DNA of 64,000 nucleotides from assembly GCF_020037125.1 (NCBI RefSeq), contig NZ_JAIQDG010000004.1:186001-250000 (forward strand), given 5' to 3'. This document shows positions 9,298 through 16,789 of this stretch, piece by piece (the stretch's first letter is position 1; each line of letters opens with the position of its first letter). Made by a program: the position numbers and the translations under genes. Source of the stretch: Myxococcus sp. RHSTA-1-4 (GTDB lineage: Bacteria > Myxococcota > Myxococcia > Myxococcales > Myxococcaceae). Under the pieces are notes generated by a model, which saw only the letters and a program-made list of their open reading frames with translations, was not told the DNA's origin and did not search any database.

Positions 9298-12200
9298 TCA
9301 CTGAATGAGCTGTCCCAGCTTGGGAGCCGGCGGTCCGGCGGGCGGGGCGGGCTGCGGGGCCGGAGTCGGCGCGGGGGCCGGCGCGGGCGTCACCGTGAGG
9401 TCCTGCGCCAGCGACTCCAGGTCGTGGAAGCCCTTGGCGCTCACGTCCGTGCCCTGGAAGCGAGCCCAGCCCTGGAGGTTGCGCTGGAAGGTACGCGTCA
9501 TCCGCCAGAGCTGGAGGGCGCTGTTCGCCGTGTACACGTAGAGCGTCCGCTTCGGGTTCCACGGGTTGGGCAGCGCCAGGGCCAGCCCGTCATCCGGACG
9601 GCCGTAGGTCTTCCCCTGCCATCGGAAGTAGCGCCGGCCCAGCTCCACCGGCAGCTTCTTCTCCTCGGCCAGCCGCGCCAGCAGCGCGTTGTCCTCCGCT
9701 CCGCCGAAGAGGATGAGGTCCCGGTCCGCCAGCTCCGCGTCCGTCACCTCGCCGTCCGGCTTGACGGGGGGCAGCAGCTCCGTGAAGGCATCCGCCAGCA
9801 CGTCGCGGTAGCCCAGCGCCAGCGTGCGCATGGACTCCGTCTGCCGCGCGGTGCCGTGCACCAGGAGCAGCCGCTCCCAGGCATCCGTCTGGTTGTAGAG
9901 CACCTGGAAGCGCTCGCGCGGCACGGGGATGTCGTTGGACGCGTTGAAGACCACGCGCACCGGCGCCTCCGCCGTGCGGGAGGTGAAGGTCTCATTCGGC
10001 CCCTTCACCTCCACGCGCTCGAAGGTGGAGCCCTTCGCGGTGCGCACCTCCACCATCGTGATGAAGTGCCACGGCCGGGCCCCCGGCTGCTCCACCTTCA
10101 GCGTCACCTCGTAGCCGTCCTTCCCCTGGGCGGCGGTGGCGCGGATGCGCGGCTGGGGCAGCCCCGTGCGCTCCAGCCACTGCGCGACGAAGGCCCCCAC
10201 GTCCTTGTTGGTGGCCTCCAGCACGGTGCGCTTGAAGTCCGCGGTGCTGATGTCCTTGTTCGCGTAGCGCGCATGCACGGCGCCCATCGCCTTGCCGAAC
10301 GCCTCGTTGCCCAGCAGCAGCCGGAGCTGGTGCAGCGCGACGGTGCCCTTGATGCGCGGCACCGAATAGGCGCCATAACGGCCGTAGTCCGTCTTCGCGT
10401 TCACCGGCGCCACGTCCGGCTCGCGCGAGGACATGAAGAGGAAGCGCGCGTTCAGCTCCGCCAGCGCGTCGCGCTGCTGCTCGAACGCCTTGTCCTCGCC
10501 CTCCGGCAGTTCCTTCAGCAGCTTCCAGTAGGCCGAGGTGCCGCTGGCCAGCCAGTTGTCCGCGTCCGAGGCGGGGAACACCGTGTTGGACCACAGCAGC
10601 TTCGAGTCGAAGCGGACGGCGTCCTTCACCTTCGACAGGTCGCGCTTCGGCGTGGCCGGCTCCTCCGGGGCCTTCCAGCCCTTGCGCGCCTCCTTCAGGC
10701 GGTCCGCGACGACGACGGGACTGAAGGCGGTGTAGCCCAGGGACAGGTGCGGCGTGGCGCCCGGCAGGTCCGGCATGAACCGGCTGCCAATCATCTTCTC
10801 GCGCAGCGTCGTCTTCCCGTAGTGGGCCAGGAACATCAGCTTCTCGGCCATCTCGGACGTGGTGATCTTCCCGTCACACGCGTGCGGCCGGTTGATGGGG
10901 CTGGAGGCCAGCATCCGGATGGACGTGTCCAGGTCGAAGCCCTTCTTGCCGTACTTCGCGTAGTACTCCCAGAAGGCGATGTCCCGGTTCCACGTGTTGA
11001 AGGCCAGGTCCACCGGGGCGTTGTCCGGGTTGGGCACGTACTCCTTGCGCACCTCCATGTCCCGGTTGTTGTTGTTGGCCCAGATGAAGTCCTTGAGGTT
11101 GCCCGGCGTGTCCGCGGCGTTGCCCTTGCTGCCCGTGCGCCACAGCCGCGTCTTCTTCGTGCCGAGCAGGAGGCAGGCGCCCTCGTCCGTCTTGGTGTCG
11201 GCCATCGTCCAGTCGTTGGTGTAGAGGCCGTTGTTCCCGTCCTTCATGATGCGCGCCACGTCGTCGATGCTGGACGCGTACTGCGCCGCCTTGCGGATGC
11301 GATTGCTCTGCGGCGAGCCGTTCATGTCGAAGGGCGTCTGGCCCACCGTCGTCTCTCCGATGACGATGCCCGCGGAGTTGACGTACCAGTCCGCGCCGCT
11401 GTGGATGCCGCCCGGGAAGGTCTGCATCACGAAGCGGTGCCCCTTGGTGGGCTGCACGTCCAGAATCACATCCCAGTGGACGCCGGTGTAGCCGTTCCAC
11501 ATGAAGATCTGCCCGATGATGGCGCGGCCATCCTTCGTGGCGGACTTCGTGGCCACGAACGAGGAGCAGTGGTCGCCCTTGCCGGCGCGCTCCGTCTCGT
11601 CCTCCGCCTTGAGGAAGGTGCGGCCGGACAGGGGCGTGGCCGTGGCGCGATTGGCCTCCTCCAGTTGGCCCGCGTCCACCGCGGAGTTGAGGGTGACGAT
11701 GTCCAGCAGGTCCAGCTCGCGGTCCTTGAACTTCACGCCGGCCTTGTTGGCGCCGTCGGCGATGCCCTTCATCTCCTCCAGGTACTCGGCGTCGTACTTG
11801 CGCAGGAAGAGCGCGTCCGCGAGCAGCCGCGCGTGGCCCCACCCCTTCGCCGCATCCGTCTTGTCCTTCTGGATGCCGAGCTTCTCCATGTAGCTGACGA
11901 TTTCGCGCGCCGTGAGCTCGCCGAGCTGATGGCCGCGCTCGTACGGCTCGCCCTCGATGTGGACGTAGATCCACCCGCCGTCGTCGTAGCGGAAGCCCTT
12001 GCCCGCCCAGCGCACGGACTCCAGCGGGACGTAGGCGGTGATGTCGTCCACCTTCTCCACGCGCACGTCGTCGAACCACGCGGTGCCGGTGGCCTTGCCG
12101 TTTCGGCCCAGGTGGAGCTGCACGCGGTCCGAGCCCTGGGTGGCGAAGAAGAGCGCCGACACACGGCCGCCCGCCTCGGTGGCCGGAGCGGGCGTGCAGT

Positions 12201-12618
12201 TGGTGAAGGGGAAGCTCTTCATGGAGAGGCAGGCGCCGTGGGCCGTGGGGTAGCGCGCCTGCGGGTCCGCCTGGACGCCGCGCGTGCGCACCCAGGCGCT
12301 GACCCGGTAGAGCTGGCCCACCTGGAGCTTCATGGCCTCGGACTCGACGGTGGTCTCCGCGCCGCCCTGCGGGCTTTCAATGGCCAGACCCCGGGCGCCT
12401 TCCACCTTCGCCTCTCCAGAGCCGGACACCTTGCCCTGCCCCTTCGACGTCCAGAACGCGGGGAGTCCCGACGTGCCGCCCGCCAGCTCGAAGCCGCCGT
12501 TGGGCACCGGAATGGGTGTGGCGGCGGGTGCCGCCAGGGAGGGCGTCGCGTGGAGCGCGCCCACGGACACGAGGAGCGCGCCGAGGAGCCTCGTCGACGT
12601 CTTGCGGGGGTCGGTCAT
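9298..12618 (-). CDS. Secreted C45-type hydrolase fused to an M1-peptidase-like region
   Basis: A 1106-residue exported protein. Residues 1-29 form a signal peptide ending in SLAA. About 35-190 is a jelly-roll-like binding domain (FELAGG, WFDDVRVE). About 215-560 resembles the C45 / phospholipase B-like autoproteolytic Ntn hydrolases; the candidate nucleophile Cys is in GDHCSSFVA (about 352), followed by the strand GRAIIGQIFMWNGY. About 660-840 resembles the post-catalytic part of M1 aminopeptidases, but I find no HExxH zinc motif. A Pro/Ala-rich tail ends the protein. Start at 12618: this ATG is directly preceded by a 19-bp palindrome, and the upstream extension to 12648 would read through it. 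Substrate is unknown; an exported acylamide or peptide amidase is possible. Confidence 0.7.
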   Translation of the reverse strand: MTDPRKTSTRLLGALLVSVGALHATPSLAAPAATPIPVPNGGFELAGGTSGLPAFWTSKGQGKVSGSGEAKVEGARGLAIESPQGGAETTVESEAMKLQVGQLYRVSAWVRTRGVQADPQARYPTAHGACLSMKSFPFTNCTPAPATEAGGRVSALFFATQGSDRVQLHLGRNGKATGTAWFDDVRVEKVDDITAYVPLESVRWAGKGFRYDDGGWIYVHIEGEPYERGHQLGELTAREIVSYMEKLGIQKDKTDAAKGWGHARLLADALFLRKYDAEYLEEMKGIADGANKAGVKFKDRELDLLDIVTLNSAVDAGQLEEANRATATPLSGRTFLKAEDETERAGKGDHCSSFVATKSATKDGRAIIGQIFMWNGYTGVHWDVILDVQPTKGHRFVMQTFPGGIHSGADWYVNSAGIVIGETTVGQTPFDMNGSPQSNRIRKAAQYASSIDDVARIMKDGNNGLYTNDWTMADTKTDEGACLLLGTKKTRLWRTGSKGNAADTPGNLKDFIWANNNNRDMEVRKEYVPNPDNAPVDLAFNTWNRDIAFWEYYAKYGKKGFDLDTSIRMLASSPINRPHACDGKITTSEMAEKLMFLAHYGKTTLREKMIGSRFMPDLPGATPHLSLGYTAFSPVVVADRLKEARKGWKAPEEPATPKRDLSKVKDAVRFDSKLLWSNTVFPASDADNWLASGTSAYWKLLKELPEGEDKAFEQQRDALAELNARFLFMSSREPDVAPVNAKTDYGRYGAYSVPRIKGTVALHQLRLLLGNEAFGKAMGAVHARYANKDISTADFKRTVLEATNKDVGAFVAQWLERTGLPQPRIRATAAQGKDGYEVTLKVEQPGARPWHFITMVEVRTAKGSTFERVEVKGPNETFTSRTAEAPVRVVFNASNDIPVPRERFQVLYNQTDAWERLLLVHGTARQTESMRTLALGYRDVLADAFTELLPPVKPDGEVTDAELADRDLILFGGAEDNALLARLAEEKKLPVELGRRYFRWQGKTYGRPDDGLALALPNPWNPKRTLYVYTANSALQLWRMTRTFQRNLQGWARFQGTDVSAKGFHDLESLAQDLTVTPAPAPAPTPAPQPAPPAGPPAPKLGQLIQ

Positions 12619-12637
12619 GGAATGGAGGTTCCATTCC
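12619..12637. promoter_or_regulatory. Perfect 19-bp palindrome abutting a start codon
   Basis: GGAATGGA-ggt-TCCATTCC is immediately upstream of the ATG at 12618. The arms are identical to those of the array at 4.7 kb and only the 3-bp centre differs. It could be a repressor operator, or a hairpin that hides the ribosome site, since the G-rich candidate site lies just beyond it. Confidence 0.6.
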
Positions 12638-12731
12638 CCCTCCCCCAAGCGTCAACCTTCACCGTCTCCGCGAGCGTACCTGGGAGGACATGACGCGCAG
12701 CGCCTTGCCCCCTCGGCTGGTTGGAGGGGTG

Positions 12732-13679
12732 TCAGCGGAGCACGTGGGCGCTCGCGCGGAGCACGGCGCGCGCCATCCGGCGGACCGCGTCCACCCGTCG
12801 CGCCGGGAGTGCGGGCGGGTCCACCGGAGCGTCCCAGTCGAACGTGCGCAGCCGCGACAGGAAGCCCTGCCGCACGCAGCCCTCCAGGCTGAAGACATGG
12901 AGGTCGTGCGTCCACCGCACCGCCAGCCGCAGGTCACGCGACAGCTCCGTCCAGTCCAGCGGCGGAGGCAGCTTCGCGCCCGGGAACTCGATGCCGCCTC
13001 CCGTGATGCCCACCGCGATGGAGGCGGCGCCGGGACCGTAGCTCCACAGCACCGCCGCCCCATGGGGGCGCGCGAAGCTGGTGTAGAGCATCAGCACCTC
13101 GCGGTCCGCCGGCAGGTCCAGCACTCCGGACACACGTTGAAGCAGCGTGGAGCGGGACTGCCGCTCGTCCACGATGAAGGGGAACTGGTACGTATCCACC
13201 TTGTAGCCGTCCGCCCGGATGCGCTCCACCAGCGCGGAGTAGCCGGCGCGGCCCCTCCGCAGGCGCGAGCCGAGCAGCAGCCTGGGGAGCAGCCGCGGCA
13301 GCCGCCGCCACCTGCCCTCCATGAAGCCTCGCAGCTCCTGGATGTCGGGCTCGAGGTCCAGACCCACTCCAGCCCACTTCAGCCCGTGCTCCGCCGTCCA
13401 TGCGAGGAAGGCGTCGTAGCGCGCCGAGGCCTGGGCCAGGTTTCCCACGTGGAAGAAGTAGCCCTGTTCCTCCGGCAGCAGCAGCCACGCCGTGACGGGG
13501 ATGCCCTCCCGGTTCAGGTGCCGGACCACCTCCGCGCGCTCCGGCCCCAGGTCGAGCAGGCCGAGGCTCACCCCGGATTGCAGCGCCACCAGGTCCTCGA
13601 CGACGCCCGGAGTGGCGAACAGCTCACACAGCGGACGGGACTCCAGCTCACAAAAGAAGGTCAGCAGGCGGGGCTTCAT
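12732..13679 (-). CDS. Uncharacterised protein, possibly a TIM-barrel hydrolase
   Basis: A 315-residue protein with no signal peptide or membrane segment. An alternating beta/alpha pattern and the strand end WAGVGLDLEPDI (about 125-136) recall glycoside-hydrolase-type barrels, where an acidic pair ends a strand, but I cannot assign a family. Other strands are IPVTAWLLLP and KVDTYQFPFIVDE. The start at 13679 is chosen because the protein begins well there (MKPRLLTFF); an in-frame ATG at 13724 lies inside a palindrome and has no ribosome site. It lies 113 bp upstream of the C45 fusion gene on the same strand and may be co-transcribed with it. Function unknown. Confidence 0.5.
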   Translation of the reverse strand: MKPRLLTFFCELESRPLCELFATPGVVEDLVALQSGVSLGLLDLGPERAEVVRHLNREGIPVTAWLLLPEEQGYFFHVGNLAQASARYDAFLAWTAEHGLKWAGVGLDLEPDIQELRGFMEGRWRRLPRLLPRLLLGSRLRRGRAGYSALVERIRADGYKVDTYQFPFIVDERQSRSTLLQRVSGVLDLPADREVLMLYTSFARPHGAAVLWSYGPGAASIAVGITGGGIEFPGAKLPPPLDWTELSRDLRLAVRWTHDLHVFSLEGCVRQGFLSRLRTFDWDAPVDPPALPARRVDAVRRMARAVLRASAHVLR

Positions 13680-13711
13680 GTCCGCTTCGCCATACCACCG
13701 AGGAGGAACCC

Positions 13712-13725
13712 CATGGAATTCCATG
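13712..13725. promoter_or_regulatory. 14-bp perfect palindrome upstream of the 12732-13679 gene
   Basis: CATGGAATTCCATG is self-complementary and lies 33 bp before the chosen start. It could be an operator. By chance alone such palindromes are rare but not excluded. Confidence 0.3.
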
Positions 13726-13821
13726 TGAAGAGGTCGACGCTCCGGCACGGCGTGCGTCCAGCCGTGGACGCACGGCCCACTCGCTGACGCCTCCGTGACC
13801 TGGAGTGCATACGTCCAGGTC

Positions 13822-14496
13822 ATGGCGCCCCGAGAAGCCCTCCACCCCTTCTTCATCGATGAAAGCGTGAAGCCCCGGCTGCGGGGCCTGTCGCACCTGC
13901 TCGCGGCGGTGGCGGCGCTCGCCGGCTGCATCCAGCTCGCGCTGGCCCCCGCCCAGGGTGCTCAGTACCTGGCGGCCCTGGTGTTCGGCGTCAGCCTGGT
14001 GCTGATGTTCGGTGTCAGCGGGACGTACCACTGGCCTACCTGGGGCCCCGCCGCCTACCGGCGCCTCCAGCGGTGTGACCACGCCGCCATCTACCTCCTC
14101 ATCGCCGGCAGCTTCACGCCCATGGCCACGCTGGAGACGAAGAGCGGCTGGAGCGGGACACTCCTCGCGGTGATGTGGGGTGGCGCCCTCCTCGGCGCGT
14201 CACTCACCCTGCTCGGCATCTCCACGTCACGGGGGCTGCGCTCCGCGCTCTACGTCGCCCTGGGCACGGTGGCGGCGCCGGTGATGCTGCTGCTGCCGGA
14301 CGTCATCGGCCCGGGGCGCGTCGCCTGGCTCGTCACCGGCGGCGTCCTCTATGCGCTGGGCGCGGGCGTCTACGCGCGCCGGTGGCCCGACCCGAAGCCC
14401 ACGGTGTTCGGCTACCACGAGGTGTTCCACCTCATGGTCATCGCCGCCGCCGGCGTGCACTACGGCGTGCTCATCGACGTCCTGTGGAGCCGGTGA
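13822..14496 (+). CDS. Haemolysin III / PAQR-family membrane protein
   Basis: A 224-residue inner-membrane protein with seven predicted helices. Family marks are GVSGTYHW (residues about 63-70), DHAAIYLLIAGSFTP (about 85-99) and HEVFHLMVIAAAGVHYG near the C-terminus; the Ser/His set resembles the zinc-binding site of PAQR-type hydrolases. Family knowledge: members are named for haemolytic activity of one Bacillus protein, and recent work links bacterial homologues to membrane-energetics control. Start at 13822 (MAPREALHP) leaves the N-terminus short and cytoplasmic. It converges with the RiPP operon with only one base between stops. No operon partner. Confidence 0.85.
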   Translation: MAPREALHPFFIDESVKPRLRGLSHLLAAVAALAGCIQLALAPAQGAQYLAALVFGVSLVLMFGVSGTYHWPTWGPAAYRRLQRCDHAAIYLLIAGSFTPMATLETKSGWSGTLLAVMWGGALLGASLTLLGISTSRGLRSALYVALGTVAAPVMLLLPDVIGPGRVAWLVTGGVLYALGAGVYARRWPDPKPTVFGYHEVFHLMVIAAAGVHYGVLIDVLWSR

Positions 14497-14497
14497 G

Positions 14498-15076
14498 CTA
14501 CGCGCGCACCAGCACCGCGGGCAGGCCCGGCACCTTGAGGAACTCCACGCGCGTGGGGCGCACCGGCACCTCCGGCCAGCCCGGCTGCGCCAGCGCGGCC
14601 AGCAGCTCCGTCACCGGGTACTGGAAGTCCTCGAAGTGGCTCGGCCCGGACATGGGATGCAGGCCCCACGCGAGCGCGATGCGCAGCCGCTCACAGCGGG
14701 CCAGGTCCGCCATGTACGCCGGCAGCGTCCCGCGCGGGGCCGCCTCCAGGTAGCGGCAGAAGGCGATGGCCTCCTCGCGGTTGAGCAGCTCCGGCAGCGC
14801 GTCCTGGAGGAAGCCGCGCAGCACCGGCAGCAGGCCGGGCCGAACGGCGGGGTCCGCCCACGGCAGGTGCTCGTGCACGCGCGACAGGCGGTGTCCGTCC
14901 AGCATCCGCCCCGCCCGCTCCACCACGATGGCGTCCGTGGCGGCCAGGCCCTCGCGCTCACGCGGCGTCAGCGCGTACGGCGCCAGGGCGGCGTTCGCGT
15001 CCCTCAGCCAGGCCTCGCGGAAGCGCGCATCCACGTGAAGCCGCGCCAGCACCTCCAGCGTCTCCGAGTAACCCAT
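14498..15076 (-). CDS. DUF2063/HvfC-type partner protein of the MNIO enzyme
   Basis: A 192-residue, mostly helical protein with no signal peptide. Its layout, an N-terminal helical DNA-binding-like fold of the DUF2063 type, and its place directly after a DUF692 gene match the BufC/HvfC partner proteins, which bind the precursor's leader and are needed for DUF692 activity. The similarity is judged by eye and context, so the family call is moderate. It is the last gene of the RiPP operon, 12 bp after the MNIO stop, and converges on the haemolysin-III gene. A role in delivering the CSCGG peptides to the MNIO is inferred. Confidence 0.65.
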   Translation of the reverse strand: MGYSETLEVLARLHVDARFREAWLRDANAALAPYALTPREREGLAATDAIVVERAGRMLDGHRLSRVHEHLPWADPAVRPGLLPVLRGFLQDALPELLNREEAIAFCRYLEAAPRGTLPAYMADLARCERLRIALAWGLHPMSGPSHFEDFQYPVTELLAALAQPGWPEVPVRPTRVEFLKVPGLPAVLVRA

Positions 15077-15088
15077 GGTGTCGTCCCC

Positions 15089-15922
15089 TCAGGCCGCGCT
15101 CGCGCCGCAGCGCTCGAGGATGGCCCGCGCACGGGCCAGCTCCTCCACCAGCCGCGGGAAGGGCGGGAAGCCGCTGTCCATCTCGAAGTTCACCCCGCGC
15201 ACCGGGCAGCGCGGCGCCACGTACTCCAAGAGCCGCCACACCTCGTCCGGCGATACCGAGGAGTGGCTGTCCACGTACACGCCCTCCATCGTCACCCCAC
15301 CCGCCAGGTGAATCTGCACCACCCTGTCCAGCGGGAGCCGGTCCACGAAGCGGTACGGGTCGAACTTGTGGTTCACCGCGTTGGCGTAGACGTTGTGCAG
15401 GTCCAGGAGCAGGCCGCAGTCCGCGCCCGTCACCACGCGGGTGAGGAAGTCCGCCTCGTCCAGCGTGCTCAGCGGCGTGTCGAACAACCAGGCGATGTTC
15501 TCCACGATGAAGGGCTGCGCCAGCTCCGCCTGGACACGGCGGATGTTGCGCACGCACGTCTCCAGCGCCTCCTCGGTGAAGGGCACCGGAGTGAGCGAGC
15601 GCACCGGCAGCTCGCCCGCCCGCGTGAAGCACAGGTGGTCCGAGTGCCACGCCGCCCGGGTGAGGCCCAGGAGCCGCTTGAGGCTCTCCCGGTAGTCCGG
15701 CCCGTCCACGCCGTCCGAGCCCACGGACAGCTCCAGTCCGTGGCCGGCCAGCGGGTAACGCTTCGCCAGCACCTCCAGCCGCCGCACCGTGTCTTCCGTC
15801 AGCGGGAAGAAGTGCTCCGGCATCACCTCCAGCCAGTCCACGCCCGGGTTGCCCCGGCCGAGGTGCGGTTGGAAGTCCCAGCGGTAGCTGAGCCCCACTC
15901 CGAGGTATGGAATCGCCGCCAC
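15089..15922 (-). CDS. DUF692 multinuclear non-haem iron oxidase (MNIO), RiPP-modifying
   Basis: A 277-residue TIM-barrel enzyme of the DUF692 family. Candidate metal ligands and strand motifs in order: GHGLELSVG (about 60-68), WHSDHLCFT (about 91-99), FIVENIAWLF (about 138-147), LLLDLHNVYANAVN (about 170-183), VVQIHLAGG (about 200-208), VDSHSSV and VNFEMDSG near the end. These His, Asp, Asn and Glu sets match the three-iron site of MbnB/TglH-type enzymes. Family knowledge: such enzymes oxidise Cys in precursor peptides to oxazolone/thioamide, thiooxazole or related groups. GTG start at 15922 is chosen because AGGAGG lies 7 bp upstream and overlaps the preceding stop region. The CSCGG precursors upstream are the expected substrate. 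Confidence 0.85.
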   Translation of the reverse strand: MAAIPYLGVGLSYRWDFQPHLGRGNPGVDWLEVMPEHFFPLTEDTVRRLEVLAKRYPLAGHGLELSVGSDGVDGPDYRESLKRLLGLTRAAWHSDHLCFTRAGELPVRSLTPVPFTEEALETCVRNIRRVQAELAQPFIVENIAWLFDTPLSTLDEADFLTRVVTGADCGLLLDLHNVYANAVNHKFDPYRFVDRLPLDRVVQIHLAGGVTMEGVYVDSHSSVSPDEVWRLLEYVAPRCPVRGVNFEMDSGFPPFPRLVEELARARAILERCGASAA

Positions 15923-15932
15923 GACGGACCTC

Positions 15933-16769
15933 CTACTTCCTGCGCGCCATCACCTGGAAGTGCTGCCCCTGCAACGCGAAGCCCTCGTGCGCGAACTTCT
16001 CCTGCAGCGCGATGATTTCGTCGCGCGCCGCCCACACGTCGAAGTCCGGCCCGCGCTCGGCCTGCATCGCCTCCAGCATCTCGAAGTACATGACGGGCTT
16101 GCCGAAGATTTCCTCCACCTCCGCGCCCGCGGCCGTCACGCCGTCATGCAGCTCCTTGAGGGTGAAGAGGTGCACCGGCAACCCGTACGGGCACTTGCCG
16201 CGCCCCGTCAGCAGCATCTTCAGGGCCTCGGCCTTCTTGCCGTGCTTCAGCTCGAACATGAAGTGCTCGTGCCGGTTGTCCACGCCCATGATGACCGGCC
16301 CGCGCGGCTTCACCACGCGCACCAGCTCGCTCATGGCCTTGGGGTACTGGTCCAGGCAGTAGGACACCGGGTCGCCCTCGCTGAAGACCAGGTCGAACGA
16401 CGCGTCCTCGAAGGGCAGTTCCGCCACCGTGCCCTCGATGAAGGTGGCCCGCTCCAGGAGCCCCTTGGAGGACAGGTGCGCCTTCGCCGCGTCCAGCATG
16501 CCCGCGGAGATGTCCAGCACGGTGACCTGGTGGCCGGCCTCCGCGAAGCGCGCGCTGAACTTGCCGCCGCCGCCGCCCGCGTCCAGCACGCGCCAGACGG
16601 TGCCGGCCGGGGGCAGCACCTTCTCCACCGCCTTCCAGGTGAGGTGCTCGTAGACCACCCAGAACAGCTTGTGGGCCGCCTTGGTGTAGTTGCTGGCGTT
16701 GTACGTGGACGACACCTGGTCGTAGCGGCTGGAGATGGACTGGGGCTGGGGAACGGTGGCGGTGCTCAT
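15933..16769 (-). CDS. Class I SAM-dependent methyltransferase of the RiPP operon
   Basis: A 278-residue cytoplasmic enzyme. SAM motif I is VLDAGGGGGKFSARFAEAG (about 67-85), followed by the acidic strand TVLDIS (about 88-93); FDLVFSEGDPVSYC is the motif IV-like strand. Motif order fits the ubiquinone/methyltransferase-11-like group. GGAGAG precedes the ATG at 16769. It lies 20 bp after the outer-membrane gene and 10 bp before the MNIO gene. A tailoring methylation (for example on a thiol, as seen in some MNIO clusters) is inferred from context only; a substrate cannot be read from the sequence. No signal for another pathway is nearby. Confidence 0.75.
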   Translation of the reverse strand: MSTATVPQPQSISSRYDQVSSTYNASNYTKAAHKLFWVVYEHLTWKAVEKVLPPAGTVWRVLDAGGGGGKFSARFAEAGHQVTVLDISAGMLDAAKAHLSSKGLLERATFIEGTVAELPFEDASFDLVFSEGDPVSYCLDQYPKAMSELVRVVKPRGPVIMGVDNRHEHFMFELKHGKKAEALKMLLTGRGKCPYGLPVHLFTLKELHDGVTAAGAEVEEIFGKPVMYFEMLEAMQAERGPDFDVWAARDEIIALQEKFAHEGFALQGQHFQVMARRK

Positions 16770-16789
16770 GTCGGGGCTCTCCGGCGGCT

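Noticed and set aside
8128..12693. Very long plus-strand ORF (1521 codons)
   Set aside because: It runs antisense to the C45/M1 gene and across the fumarase end, has Arg/Gly/Ala-rich low-complexity translation and no domain. It is a shadow of GC-rich coding.
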